NCBI GenBank assembly: GCA_036417435.1
Contig: CM070903.1
Location: 81,151,501 to 81,215,500 of the forward strand
Source: Inia geoffrensis
Taxonomy: Eukaryota; Chordata; Mammalia; Artiodactyla; Iniidae
Length of the DNA: 64,000 bases
Reading direction: 5' to 3'
Shown here: positions 48,530-60,150 of the stretch, one piece after another
How positions within the stretch are numbered: position 1 is the first letter of the stretch
Layout: every line of letters starts with the position of its first letter
Made by a program: the position numbers and the translations under genes
Notes under the pieces: generated by a model
Database searches by the model: none
What the model saw: the letters and a program-made list of their open reading frames with translations, nothing else
What the model was told of the DNA's origin: nothing

Positions 48530-48960
48530 CCACAGACCAACTGACCTGTCCGCTGGGAGATCCCTCAGCATGACCAAAGCTGATCTCATCATTTTGCCAT
48601 CCTGTTTGCTGCCCTTACTTCAGAAATCTGAGAGGTGTCTCCTGACCTCTCTCACCACCCTACCCTATCCCGCACGAATCGGTCACCGTGCCCTGTTGAA
48701 CGCTCTTCCCAAATACCTCTGAGGTTGATCTTCTTTCTTTCCTTTCCATTTACTGCTGCCCAAACTCATCACTTGTGTCCCTTGCCTCTGCAGCCTCCTT
48801 CATTATTGTCATGCCTGTAGCCTCCCCTGCTACCGCCCACCCTCCACACTACCACTATCCTGGGGTGATTTTCCAATAATCGGATATGATCGGCTTTCTC
48901 CCCTGCTTGTGCTCTTTCCTGCTAGTGGATAAAACTTAGTCCCATTAGCCAGGCACACCT
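48530..48960 (+). mobile_element. L2 LINE 3' fragment (diverged)
   Basis: CAAAGCTGATCTCATCATTT, TGTCTCCTGACCTCTCTCAC and ATATGATCGGCTTTCTCCCC follow the order of L2 3' sequence. Boundaries approximate. Confidence 0.45.
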
Positions 48961-50478
48961 CATTTCCAGATACTAACAATACATACCATTTATTGAGAAG
49001 GACTCAAGAAACGCTTTGCCAGAGGGCAGAGGCACCCACTAACATCTGGATGACAGCTGGACTTCAGGCCAGCATCTGAAAACAGAGAGGGAAACTGGGC
49101 TTGTAGAAAGCTGGAAACAGAAATGTCTGAAAGATGTGCAAAATTGTCTGCCAGGTTGGCTGACAAGAGGTTGAGGAGAGAACTTTTGCCGATACTTGGT
49201 GTGAGATTAACCCTGTGGGCATGGACGTTTGTCGCTGCGATGTGGAGTGAATATTAGTTCCTCGTCTCTCATGAGGCCTATGTGACCTGTCAAGAGAGGG
49301 CCTTTCTTACTATTCTTATTCTTTTGTTTCTATGTATATCCTGTAACTGCATCTGTGTTATAGGTATTACAAGAAGGCAGTGCCCTATAACCTTTGTGTG
49401 TGTCTTTGTGCTGATTTTATACCGCTGAGTAAGCGTATATGGCTTGTGCTGATTGCTGGTTGGCAGTTGCTTGCAGAGCACCTGATGAAGTGGACAGTGA
49501 CGCATGGAAAGGAATTTGTGCTGAGACTCAGGATATCTGGGCACCAGTCCAACAATACAGTGGAGTGAGTCAGTATAAACCCATTACCAATTCAGGAAAA
49601 ACTGCATGGAGGATACCCTATGGTTATACAGCTGTTATCCTTCCATTTTCATCCAAAAGTCAACATCTATCTACTCTGGTCTATTTTATTCCTGGTCCGT
49701 CCTAAGTTCTAGGATTACAAAGATAATTAGACATAGTCCCTGACTTGGAGGGCTCACAATGTATGCTAGTCAATGCTAGGAAAGGGAGCAACTTTGTCAT
49801 ACCTGGGGACGAAGGGTCAGAGATGGTTTCTTAGACCAGTCATGCAGGGGTATGTTTTGTAGAAATGGTCAGGGGGTCAAGGATGGGGCTGATAGGGAGC
49901 CATGGGCATCCCAGGCTGAGAGACAAAAAAGGAAGACCCAGAGACAGAGCTTATTTCATGCTCAGGAAGAGTAAGCAACCAAGTACCAGAGGAGAGCAGG
50001 ATGGAGCCCAAGAGGAATGTGGCAGCACCGGCGAAAGAGGGCAAAAAAGCAAGGTGGGATGGAGTTAGGTAAAGACAGCTTTTTTGGCTCAAGTAAGGAG
50101 TGAGGAGGGAGCATGAGAGACACCATTTTTAGAACTTGTCTTTAAAAGCAAAACAACAAAACAAAACAAGGTAGTGCTGAACAGCAATCCTACCCTTGTG
50201 TCTTCTACAAACATTTGAATGCCTACATGTTGTATACTAGGCACTATGTACGTATTAAAGGAAGCATTCAGTCTCCCCCTCTTTCTGATCATTCTCCATC
50301 CACCTTTCTTTCACACTCACGGAGCTAGAATAGTCTCAATTCTCATCTTTAGGTATAGCAATGAACGAGCTCTTCAGGCGTGCTGTGGGTAAGGAGAATT
50401 TGGGCTGCAAGTCCCCAAACTAATAACTGTGGTCAAACAACACAGAAAGATTTGTTTATTCAATGCTGAAAATCAAGT

Positions 50479-50568
50479 CAATTAACTAATTGAATAATTA
50501 GTGAAAGTAGACAATTTGTTTCTGGTCCTAATTGTTCATGTATGCTGAATTCGGTTGAGAACAATTAG
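50479..50568. promoter_or_regulatory. cluster of TAAT/ATTA homeodomain-type sites with a 10 bp inverted repeat
   Basis: CAATTAACTAATTGAATAATTAG (50479-50501) is followed by CTAATTGTTC (50528-50537) and its exact reverse complement GAACAATTAG (50559-50568). At least five TAAT cores lie within 90 bp of sequence that does not look like a repeat, 11.5 kb upstream of SST. A regulatory role is a guess. Confidence 0.35.
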
Positions 50569-50775
50569 AGTACCGCCGATTTTCCGTTTTGCTTTTTTAT
50601 TCCTTTTTGTTTGTTTCTACAATAAAAGTGAATTACTTTCTTATGATTTAAATATGTGTATATCCACATTCATTATATACATATCGTAGTTCTTTAAACA
50701 AGAGTAAATGTCCCTAATAAAATAAAATACATAAAACTTTTGATTATGTATGCTTATGTGTGTGTGTGTGTGTGT

Positions 50776-50905
50776 TCTTTTTTTTCTTTTGGGGGGTGCT
50801 CTGGCCTCTCACTGTTGTGGCCTCTCCTGTTGTGGAGCACAGGCTCCGGATGCGCAGGCTGCATCGGCAGGCGAACTCTCAACCACTGCGCCACCAGGGA
50901 AGCCC
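50776..50905 (-). mobile_element. CHR-type SINE, internally deleted, inserted in a TG repeat
   Basis: The reverse-complement body runs to GGATGCGCAGGCT, then jumps to GCATCGGCAGGCGAACTCTC and the head complement AGGGAAGCCC. Both flanks are (TG)n followed by TTC, so a TG stretch served as target and was duplicated. Confidence 0.88.
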
Positions 50906-51949
50906 CTGTGTGTGTGTGTGTTCATGTATCAAAGTGTTTATGTAAAAGATGACAAAGAGAAAAGCACCCTTGAGAGCCGGCCTGGCACTCCCAGCTAGGC
51001 CATGGTGCTTTCCTGTTGAACATAACTCCACCGAGTAGCAAACTCAGACCAGACCACTCTGGGATGATACTAGATCAAGGCAAGCATAAGACCACTCCGT
51101 AGTCACATCTGAATATAGATAAGAACACAAACAAGGTCCAAACCACAAAAACGACTTACAACGCCCTGTTCTGGCCACTATGAGGGGCTGCTACCTTACC
51201 AGTCACAGCTTTAGCTTGCTTCCTCTATGTCTTCTCACCTTCTAGATAAGAATCATTAAGATTTCCAATCGTAAAATATTCTCCACTTTCTGACAGCATC
51301 CAATCCAGAGCAAAGTCACTTACAACCTTCCCTCACCTGACACATGCCCCAGTGCTACAGTGTGCCTGTTCTAAACCCTCTTACTGAGATGCTTCATGGT
51401 TCCCAAGGGCATCCTCCCTCTTTGCAATGAGTCAAAAAATCCAACTTTGTTCAGTGACACGTGTGTTTAAATTTAAAATGGGTGTTTCTAAATCTTAGGA
51501 TAAAAATGAAATAAAATATATTTGCAGTTTATTTAGAAATTAGGGAGGAAAGCATCACATATAAAAATTATCTCTGTTTTAATGTTCCTTAGTTCTTTAA
51601 AAACTTATTTCACAGTATTGTTAGACTTTTAAAAATCGCTTTCCCATAGAAAGTTATACAACAAATGTCTGTTCTAATACTGGTTATCTCTGCATCTTTA
51701 GAAAATACATTTTCATTCACATTCTTACATCTATTTCAAGAACGTTTCACAAGTTATTAATTCTTTTGGTAGATGGGGAAGAATTTCACATACCTTCTTT
51801 CCTGTCAACTTGGATTTCTAGTTTTGTTAGAATAATCTAGTATTTTATAAATAAATTAATAAAATACTTGATAGCTCATACCTTCTCTTTCAAGAATTAT
51901 ATTAGACAAATGCATTATGTTTCATAATATTAATTGAAGAATCAACTCT

Positions 51950-52450
51950 TAAATCATATGAGTTTACTTCTCCTCACCATCTTTATACCAGCCGACTCCA
52001 CTTTTGAGTTCTTTATTTTGATTGATTCTCTTCCTTTCTTACTTTTGTGAGTAATATTTTCAGAGAGAGAAAGAGAGTATGTGACTGGTCTGCCTATCTG
52101 AGAATGGCCTTTTTTGGCTCTTGTCCCCCCTAAATAGATTAGCCAAGTATTACTTTTTATCCTAACAATCTTTTTTTTTTCCCTCAAAACTTGGCAGGCA
52201 TTATTTCAATGTCTTCTGGAATTTACTGAGGTAGAAAAAAAATCCATTATCAGCCTAATGTTTCTTTCCTTTTACATTGCCTAATGTAATATATTAAAAA
52301 ATTGAGGCAATAACTTCACAAGTCTTGTAGAGAATATAAGCTGGAGAGTTTCTAAGGTTTTGATTGTTTGTCTGTTTGTTTTATTGTTTCTTGTAGTAAC
52401 TTGGTCCGTAGGGGAGAGAGAGGCATTTACCCTGATTCTTTAGACTGTTC
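51950..52450. mobile_element. possible L1-derived fragment
   Basis: AT-rich sequence with AGGCATTATTTCAATGTCTT and CATTATCAGCCTAATGTTTC resembles old L1 text. Weak. Confidence 0.3.
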
Positions 52451-53578
52451 TCATGTATCTCCCTAACAGCCTGAGGTAAAACCCTATTCTCTCCTTACTT
52501 TGCATTTGATTATGCCAATGAGGAACTTGCAGAGTTTGGAAGGTTTGCAAAATAGGTGAGTGCACAGGCTGAGTTCACCATCTTGAACCTCAAATTACTA
52601 GTTGCTAATTTGCATTTTAAAAATCTACTCCTGTAAACTAATTTGAATATTCACTAGAACAAGATAGCTATACGTAAATAGCTGATATAGATTTAGATGC
52701 CTATTAGGTGATCTTTAAATAATTATTTTTTAATAATAAGTATACTTGTCTTTGGATTTGGGGCCCATGCAGATAATCCAGGATGATCCCATCTTGACAT
52801 CCTGAACTGATTATATCTGCAAAATAAGGTCACATTCACAGGTTCTCAACACTGGCGATGACCTGGGGGCAAGGGAGCCCTCACATGTGAGACCTTCTTG
52901 GAAGCACCTCGCAAAGGGAGTGAGATTTCACTGCCATGTGGGTTCAAAAAGGTGATTAGGTCAGTGACTCTGAGGCCAGCTATAAATGTGACATTGATCA
53001 TGAGTACAGGTTCATGAGGTTGGAGGGTATTCAGGTTAAATATGAGGATGGTTTGTATTAGAAATGCGTTTTTCCAACTTTGCTTCCCCCTCAAGCTCTT
53101 TGCTTCTATGAAACTTTGGTGCAGAATCCTGTTCAATGAAATAGAATTCCTGCCACACACCTGGTCCCCCTGCCTCTGCAGTCCCTGTAGCCTGTGTGCA
53201 GGCAGTCCAGGACCTAATTTGGGAAGCCTTTATAACACAGGTTATAAAGTGTCTGAAGTTCCTTCTAGTGCTAATTGCTTGATTCTATGGCTCAGATAGT
53301 AATCTGTATAATTTCCTAGACTGCAACTTTTTTTCAAAGCCAAGGATTGAGTTTTGGTCATCTCTGAATCCCCAACACAGTGTCTGGCACAAAGTGCTCA
53401 ATAATCAAATGTGTGAAGGAAGAGGTTTTTGTCTGAGTACTTCTTTACAGCCCTAGCACCAAACACAGTTCTCTCCGCATAGTGGGTGCTTTAAAGAAGT
53501 TGGTGAAGGAAACAAATGAAGGAATGAATACAAATCCCGCCCTAAAATTTTAGATGAAGTTGTCTTCTATCATTTGAG

Positions 53579-53592
53579 CCAGCAGAGGGCAG
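53579..53592 (+). promoter_or_regulatory. CTCF-like motif, plus orientation
   Basis: CCAGCAGAGGGCAG is an exact match to the favoured CTCF core. It lies between RTP2 and SST, about 8.4 kb upstream of SST. Confidence 0.6.
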
Positions 53593-56500
53593 GCGAGCTC
53601 AGTTGAACAACAGCTTCCTCTGGGTAAACTGAAGCAGCCACGTTTAGCCGTGGCCTTGAGGAGCAGGTCCAGTTGTTTCATGGGATTAGGAAATGCACAA
53701 CCAGAAAAGGATGGAGACACAAAGCATGAAGGCCCAACACATTAATCCCCAAAACTTTCTCTCTAGGGTAATACTCTGGTCAGGGAATAGGTTTTGCTCC
53801 AGGCTGATGGGGAGATACATAGATAACAGGGCGGGAACTGCCAATCTTACAAAATGATTTCAACCACTTGGGTGGAAGGGATTCAAGAAACTTCACAGAA
53901 ATAACATAAAACTAAGAGAATCAGAGGATATGACTCTAATACTAGTTATGTGGTTTTGAGAGAGACCCTTCCTTTCTCTTGAATTCAATTTTCCAACGTG
54001 TAAACCCAGGGGAGGCACTAGATGCTTTTGAAGGTCCCGGTCTGTGGTTGGGTCCACTTCTGGCCGCAGTCCTGCCTCTGCCCTCAACAACCGGTATTAT
54101 TGTATCAGGAAAGCCAATGAAGCAGGTGCTTTGGCCCTGACGGGGCCAAGCCAAGTCCATTGTGCTTGGGGGTCCCCAAGTCAAAGGTGGGAAAGAAGAC
54201 AACGGTAAAAGGGAGGAGGAACTGAGTAGAGTGAGATGAAAGAAGAACAGTGGTGGGCAGTAGTTTGTGACTCCATCATTTTCTACAAAGGTGGAGCCCA
54301 TTCTAGTAGCAGACTATAATTCAGTTCTTAAAGTATATAGACCTATGAGTCAGAATCTTTGCAGTTGGGTCCCAGGCATCTGTGCTTTTAAAATGTTTCC
54401 CAGGCAATCCTGGTGTGAAGCTAGAGTTAAGATCCACCAGTCTAGGTTTAGATTATAGTGTGAGTGTGGGAAATTGGAGCTGTAAAAGGGATACTTTCAC
54501 TCCATGGGGCACTTCTGTGTTTATATAGCCCCTATCATGCCGTTTCAAAGGGGGGGCGGGCAGGTCTCAGGAGCACCCTGAAAAGGAACTTTGCCATCTG
54601 TTGTGTACTGTTCCAGGAACCGGGCCGTAGGTCTCTGGCCTCATTTCTCAATCCCCATTGGTCAAGACAGCTCTTCCCCTGCCAACTGCACTGGGAAGGC
54701 TCGTGCAAGACCTGAGACTTTACACCTTGTTTTTAGGAGGACAATAGGTAAAGAGAACTGGGAGACGTTCACTGGGTGGCACAGTCGGGCAGAGCACAGC
54801 TTGATTTCATTTCATGGGGAGCTCTGAGCAGGAGCCATAGATCAGCAAATGGGATGCTTCTGGAGAGTCCAATGGACCCACAAAGGGAAAGGAATCTGAG
54901 AGGATAATTATGGGCAAAGTCTCCTTGCTTGTCTCTGGTGAGAGAGGAAATGTTGGAGTGGCAGACATGGATCTGACATCCGCTCAGCTCTGCACTATGT
55001 GACCTGAGGCCTCCATTCCCTTGTTTGGTTGATACTAACACACGATCAAACATGAAACTACGCGGAGGTGAGTCAGCAGTGGTACTCTCTTCTACTGTGT
55101 GCCAGGGACATACCTGTTTCTCATTGGTTGGTGGATGTGTCCTCCCTAGGCCTTCCAGTGAAGTCCCGTATCTTTCCAATGACTATATTAGCATATTCAT
55201 ATGACAGCTTCAGTTAGTTTTTAGCAGATAGGAACAATTACACAGAACAGTGTTTAGGGATTTTTCCTTTGCTGAAGCTCAGAGATTACTAAGGGATCAA
55301 TGGATATGTGTTCCTGAAAGTATCCGCTACCTAGGGTTGGGGGTCAAGTGATACAGTCCTCAGTTACCTGAGGTTCTGTTCTACCTACAGAATCCACAGA
55401 GACCTCACATATAAGAAGAAGAATTTGTCTTCCACTAAATCAACATTTTTCAGCAACTACTCTATGCTTCACATTCTTATGGTCTCTGAGGAAAATACAA
55501 ATATGACAGAAACAAGGTTTCTGCTCTCAGGGAAACTCTAGGCTCATAGATGAGACATACAGACTCTCAAGGAGCAGAAATGTGAAGTGATCTAGAATGG
55601 TCTCTACTAGAGGCACAAAAGACACACCCTTGGGCACAGGAGGGGGCCATAGTCATTCTAAATGAGAAGCTCTTGACTTAAAGTAAGCTGTATGATGTTA
55701 ACAGTCAGAGATGGGTCCAAGGTATTCCAGGTGGAGGGAGCAGCATGCACACAAAAGTGGCTGCAGGAAACTGCAGAGTGTGTACGGGGAAGAACAGGTG
55801 GTCGTGGGGAATGGGAAGGTGGAGAGGTTAGGAGTGACACAGGGCGAGACTGAACAGGACAGTTAGGGTCTGAGGAAACATGACCGCCAGGCTGATGTGT
55901 TTGCATTTGAACTAACTGACACTGCGGAGTCATTGAGAGCTTCTGAGCTGGAAGCGATGAGATAGGGACCAGAGAGGAGACTACTGCAGGAGACCAGGCC
56001 TGAGCTGTCATCACTCACCCATCCATGGAAAAAGTTCACCCCTGGGCTTCATTCAGTGACCCCTTCACCCTTCATTGTCTAAAGCGATCACTTTAGGCCA
56101 GGATTTGTGGAAGTTGGTGGAAGCCAACTTGGAGGGAAAGTCTGGCTTCTGTACCATCAGCAATTCCAGGGGCATGAGCTGATACTCTTTCAGCTGAAAT
56201 CCAGCTCAGCAGAAGCCCTTAGAGAATTGCAAGCTCTCATTCTCATGCTCCAGGGTGGTAGGGTTGCTCTAGAAGGAAAGGTCCTTAGGGTATCGTCACC
56301 TAAGCACCCTTGCCCTTGGGCAGGAGAGGTCTGCGTGCTCCCTATAGCCTGCCCCCAGCCCCAGCAGCACATCCAATAAATCTGCCTCTTCTCCAAGGGA
56401 TCTCCCAACTTTTACTTAGGTCAAAACTGTCCTTTAGGTGGCTATAAGCAAGAAGACAATTCAGCATATACATTCACACTAAAGTGTTAATAACTTTCGA

Positions 56501-57559
56501 GTTTTAATGTGCTACGTCTCCAAGAAAATGTAGAGAAGACACTATTTTCTAATAGTCTAATAGTCATAGACTAATTCTAAGGGTTGAATTTCAGCACCAG
56601 TCTGCTGCATTTCTGTGAGAGATCTTCCTGGATCTTCAGATCATACCCTACAGTGTCCCCAGAGGAAGGGCAGTCTGACTAGTTGGGTCAGAGCATCATT
56701 GGGGACACTCTAGCTTCTGGAAGCTGGCTCACTGAATATCACCCCAGGCGCTGGCTGATGGCCTCCCTCTGGGCAGCAACAACAAAAACAGGACTTTATC
56801 TTTTTTATCATGTTTTATGGATAACCAAGTACTTTCACTTACACTTACACTGTCTGACCTGGTTCTTAAATCATATTATAGCAAAAGCAAGGCTTATCAG
56901 GCCCCTTTTAAGCAAGAGAAAACTGAGGACTTAAATCTGGGGCATCAGACATCCAGACCAGGGCTTTTTATACTATACCATGTTGCTTTTCCCCACCACC
57001 TATAATTCTCACTTTATTCTGGCTTGGAAGTAAAATGGTTTTTCACTTACAAAATGTCCAAGAGAAGTTTTTGTCAGAAATCCACTTCCTGCACTCTCAG
57101 AAATTTGTGGAACCTGAAAGCATTTTAGGGAATGTCTAGATCACTTGTTACCAATTGTTCTTCTCATTTCCTTAACTTGAGATCCAAACAAACCATTAGC
57201 ATGCCGTGTCAACTGTACTTCAAAATAAACTTCAAACCTAACCAGTCCTCAGCTCCTTCATAGCTGTCACTCTTGCCCAAATACCATCTTCTCTTGCCTG
57301 AACTAGTCTGCGGAATAAGGTCCCCCCAAACAAGCACAAACCACCTTCCCTTCCATGGAAACAGGCCTTGGGGATTGGCTACAGTAGTCTCGGGTTGGAG
57401 GTATGAAATGCCTTTATGCCAAGCCAACCAGCTTGGGTATTTAAGGGAGAATGTGTCCCTTTCATCCTGGCTCTTCTTTTCTCTTAAATGGTTCTTAGAC
57501 TCCTAAGTTATCTTCCTGACTCTGCTGCTCTCTTACAGTTAATTCTCCACTTTAGCAGA

Positions 57560-58075
57560 AGGCGTTGATTTTAAAAAATCAAATCAGGTCAATCCCTTGC
57601 TCAAAATCCTCCAGTGGTTTTCTTACCATGGTCTTCAAGGCTCTATGTGATCTGGCCCCTGTCTGCCTTGCTGGCCTCATCTCCCAGCCCTCTCTGATTC
57701 ACTCACTCTGTTTGAGTTCCCTTGCCTTGTTTCTGATGTTTGAATGTACCAAGCATGCTTCTACCTCAGGACCTTTGAACAGATTGTCTTTCCACCTGAC
57801 AAGGAAATATCTTTATTCAGATATCTGCATAGCTAGCTCCCTCACCTCATTCAGGTCTCTGCTCAAATGGTTCCTCCTCAGGAGGGTTTTCCCGGAGTCA
57901 TCATGCTTTATACCTTGTGTTAATTCTTAGCAACTTGAACATAATTAATTAATTGATGTGTTTATTGTTTGTCTTTCTCACTAGGACTTTGTCTATCTAG
58001 TTCACTACTATACTATGAACCTCTCAAGCAGTGCAGGTTCTCAGTACTTATTTGTAGAAAGAATTTGAGTGAATC
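57560..58075 (+). mobile_element. L2 LINE 3' end
   Basis: A long sense copy: TCCAGTGGTTTTCTTACCAT, CTATGTGATCTGGCCCCTG, CTACCTCAGGACCTTTGAAC, CAGGTCTCTGCTCAAATGG, AGGAGGGTTTTCCCGGAGTC, CTCAGTACTTATTTGTAGAA. Confidence 0.8.
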
Positions 58076-59331
58076 AATTTTACAGATGGAGAGACTGAGG
58101 TCCAGGTGGGGAGGGCAGTCAGCACCAGAAGCAAGCTGCAAGAGCAAATTTTCCTTCTAATAGGCCTGTGAAATACCCGCTGCATCCGGCTTCCTCCCTC
58201 ATATTACATAAAAGCCAGGTTCTTTTCCAATATAAAGTTCTCAATTTGAGAAACAGCATTTTAATATCACAGTGTGCTCTAGTTTGCCCCTTTGTCTTCT
58301 CAAAGTCAAGCTTGTTGATGATCAGGGCTGGAAAGAACCACAAAGGTTGCCTATCAAGCCTTCTATTTTGCAGATGAAGAAACTAAGGTCCAGAGAGGAA
58401 GCCCCCAGCTGGACCGTGGCAGAGCCAGAACTAGAACCCAGGTCTCTGGACTCCAAATACAGTTACTTTCTGCTTCCCTGCACTGCTTAATATTGAACAC
58501 CTGATTACTCATAGATTTTATTGTCTCTTACTAAATGAGTTTTTGCTCCTCATATTGGCAGGTAGTCACCCCCAAATGTACATTTCCCAGGGAGGTGGGA
58601 AATCATATCCCAGTTGGAGAGCAGCACATGAAAGGGGCCTAGATGCCCCCTCGAGGCCCTTGCATCCTGGCTGCAGACTGCTCAGCCAGGAGGTGTCTCT
58701 GGCATCCCTGAGTCAGGGGAGGAAGAAAGTTGCTAAACTGATCAGCAGCCTCCCTCAACCTTGCCACTTCCTGCCTGCGTGCCCTTGTGCGAGGCAGAGG
58801 CAGCTGTGCTCTCAGGGACTCAACTTCCTCCTCTGTGAGATGGGGCTAGCATGCCCTGTCGTACTGGATGAGAAAATACTTTGTGAACCACAGAGGGCTG
58901 CACAAGGATGAGGTCTATCATTCTTAGTGACCAAGGTCTGGGAAATAGGGTCCCCAGTACAACCACAGACAGCACCTCCCCCTGCCCCCCTCCAGCCTTT
59001 GGGACTTGGAAGCAAGACCCTGGGGGTCGGCTGCAAAGCCCTCAGGTTGGGGAAGTTTCACGTGTCTTTGTGCTAAATCAAACTCTATGCAAAACTTGGC
59101 CATGGGGAGGGGGCTTAAGGAAGAATTTGTGTCTCCTTTTGCTCTTCTTTCTTTCTTAAGTGGCTCCTAGACTCCTAACAATTTGAGGATTATAAACCTA
59201 AAGGAAACAAAAGCCCGGAAGTCATCTCATCCGTAGCTTCAGCACGTCAGCAAAGGTATGAGGGAAGCCACCCAGACTTACTATTCCCAAGTAGGTACTC
59301 GAACAGCTAAAGATCATGAGTATTTTTTTTT

Positions 59332-59585
59332 AAATACCAAATCATTCCATTTACATAAAGTTCAAAAACAGTCACAACTAACTTATCATGAGAGACATCA
59401 GAAGAGTACTTGCCTCTGGAGGAGCAATGGACTGAAACGGGGCACTCAGAAACTCTGAAGGTCATGAAATATTCTATATCTTCATGCGCACGTTGGCTTC
59501 ATAGGTTTATAGAGGCGTCAAAGCTCGCTGAACTGTACACTTAAGACCTTTGCATTTTACTGTATATAAATTAGACTGAAATAGA
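59332..59585 (+). mobile_element. L1 3' end fragment
   Basis: Sense L1 text: ATTCCATTTACATAAAGTTC, AGTACTTGCCTCTGGAGGAG, GAAATATTCTATATCTTCAT, GAACTGTACACTTAAGACC, TTTTACTGTATATAAATTA. It lacks its own poly-A. Confidence 0.75.
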
Positions 59586-59656
59586 CTGACTGAACTGAAA
59601 TGTTTTCCTTGTAAGTTCTGATATTGCATTGTATGTTGCATTTTCTTTGTTCCTGG

Positions 59657-59762
59657 AAAATATGGAACGCTTCAAGAATTTGCGTGTCATCCTTGCTCAG
59701 GGGCCATGCTAATCTCCTCTGTATCATTCCAATTTTAGTATATGTGCTGCTGAAGCGAGCAC
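59657..59762 (-). pseudogene. U6 snRNA retropseudogene
   Basis: The minus strand reads GTGCTCGCTTCAGCAGCACA through AAGCGTTCCATATTTT, a full-length 106 bp U6. About five positions differ from functional U6, three of them where U6 has CpG. The ACAGAGA box, needed for 5' splice-site pairing, reads ACAGAGG. No proximal sequence element or TATA box is seen upstream on that strand, so it should be inactive. Confidence 0.92.
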
Positions 59763-59777
59763 CATGAGTATTTTTTA

Positions 59778-60150
59778 TGAGAAACAGCCGAGAAGGAAAG
59801 AGAAAGTAATGGAAGGAGGGGATTAAGAGAGGAAGAGACTAGAGGTAGAGACTGGGATAGATACTGTGTAGGCAGAATGGGAAGGCAGGGAGATGTGCAG
59901 AGAAGGCAGAAGGAAGCCAAACAGAACCAGACCAAAGTCAAAAAATGACTGGGGAGAGGGAAGTACAACAGAGAGGATTGAGGATACGGAGTGGGGAAAG
60001 AAAGCAAAAAGGGGATTGAATAAGGAAGATTTGGAGAGAGAAATTCAGGGAAAGGTTTGGGAAAGGAGGAAGAGGAAAAAGGAGGATAAAGATGTGGAAG
60101 GAGAGGAGCAGGCAGCTGGGGAGAGAAGTAGAAGAGAGCATAGAGCAAGA
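59778..60150. repeat. purine-rich (GA) low-complexity tract
   Basis: About 370 bp in which the + strand is overwhelmingly A and G (GGAAAGAGAAAG, GAGGAAGAGGAAAAAGGAGG), broken by short mixed parts. The 137-codon and 99-codon frames across it are composition artefacts. Confidence 0.75.

Larger units (their letters stand above)
59315..59776 (-). mobile_element. retroposed U6 / antisense-L1 chimera with target duplication
   Basis: Direct repeats CATGAGTATTTTTT at 59315-59328 and 59763-59776 flank the unit. Read on the minus strand it is a U6 snRNA copy (59762 to 59657), about 70 bp of other sequence, an L1 3' end in antisense (about 59585 to 59332) and a short A tail next to the second repeat. 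The right repeat begins exactly at the U6 5' end, as expected for a retrocopy that starts with full-length U6. See findings. Confidence 0.6.

Noticed and set aside
56340..56400. AATAAA at about 56374 after a C-rich segment as the end of an LTR or unannotated gene
   Set aside because: No splice-linked coding exons, no matching LTR start and no duplicated flanks that I could find.
59657..59762. Functional U6 snRNA gene
   Set aside because: Several substitutions including the ACAGAGA box, flanking direct repeats, and no upstream Pol III promoter elements.
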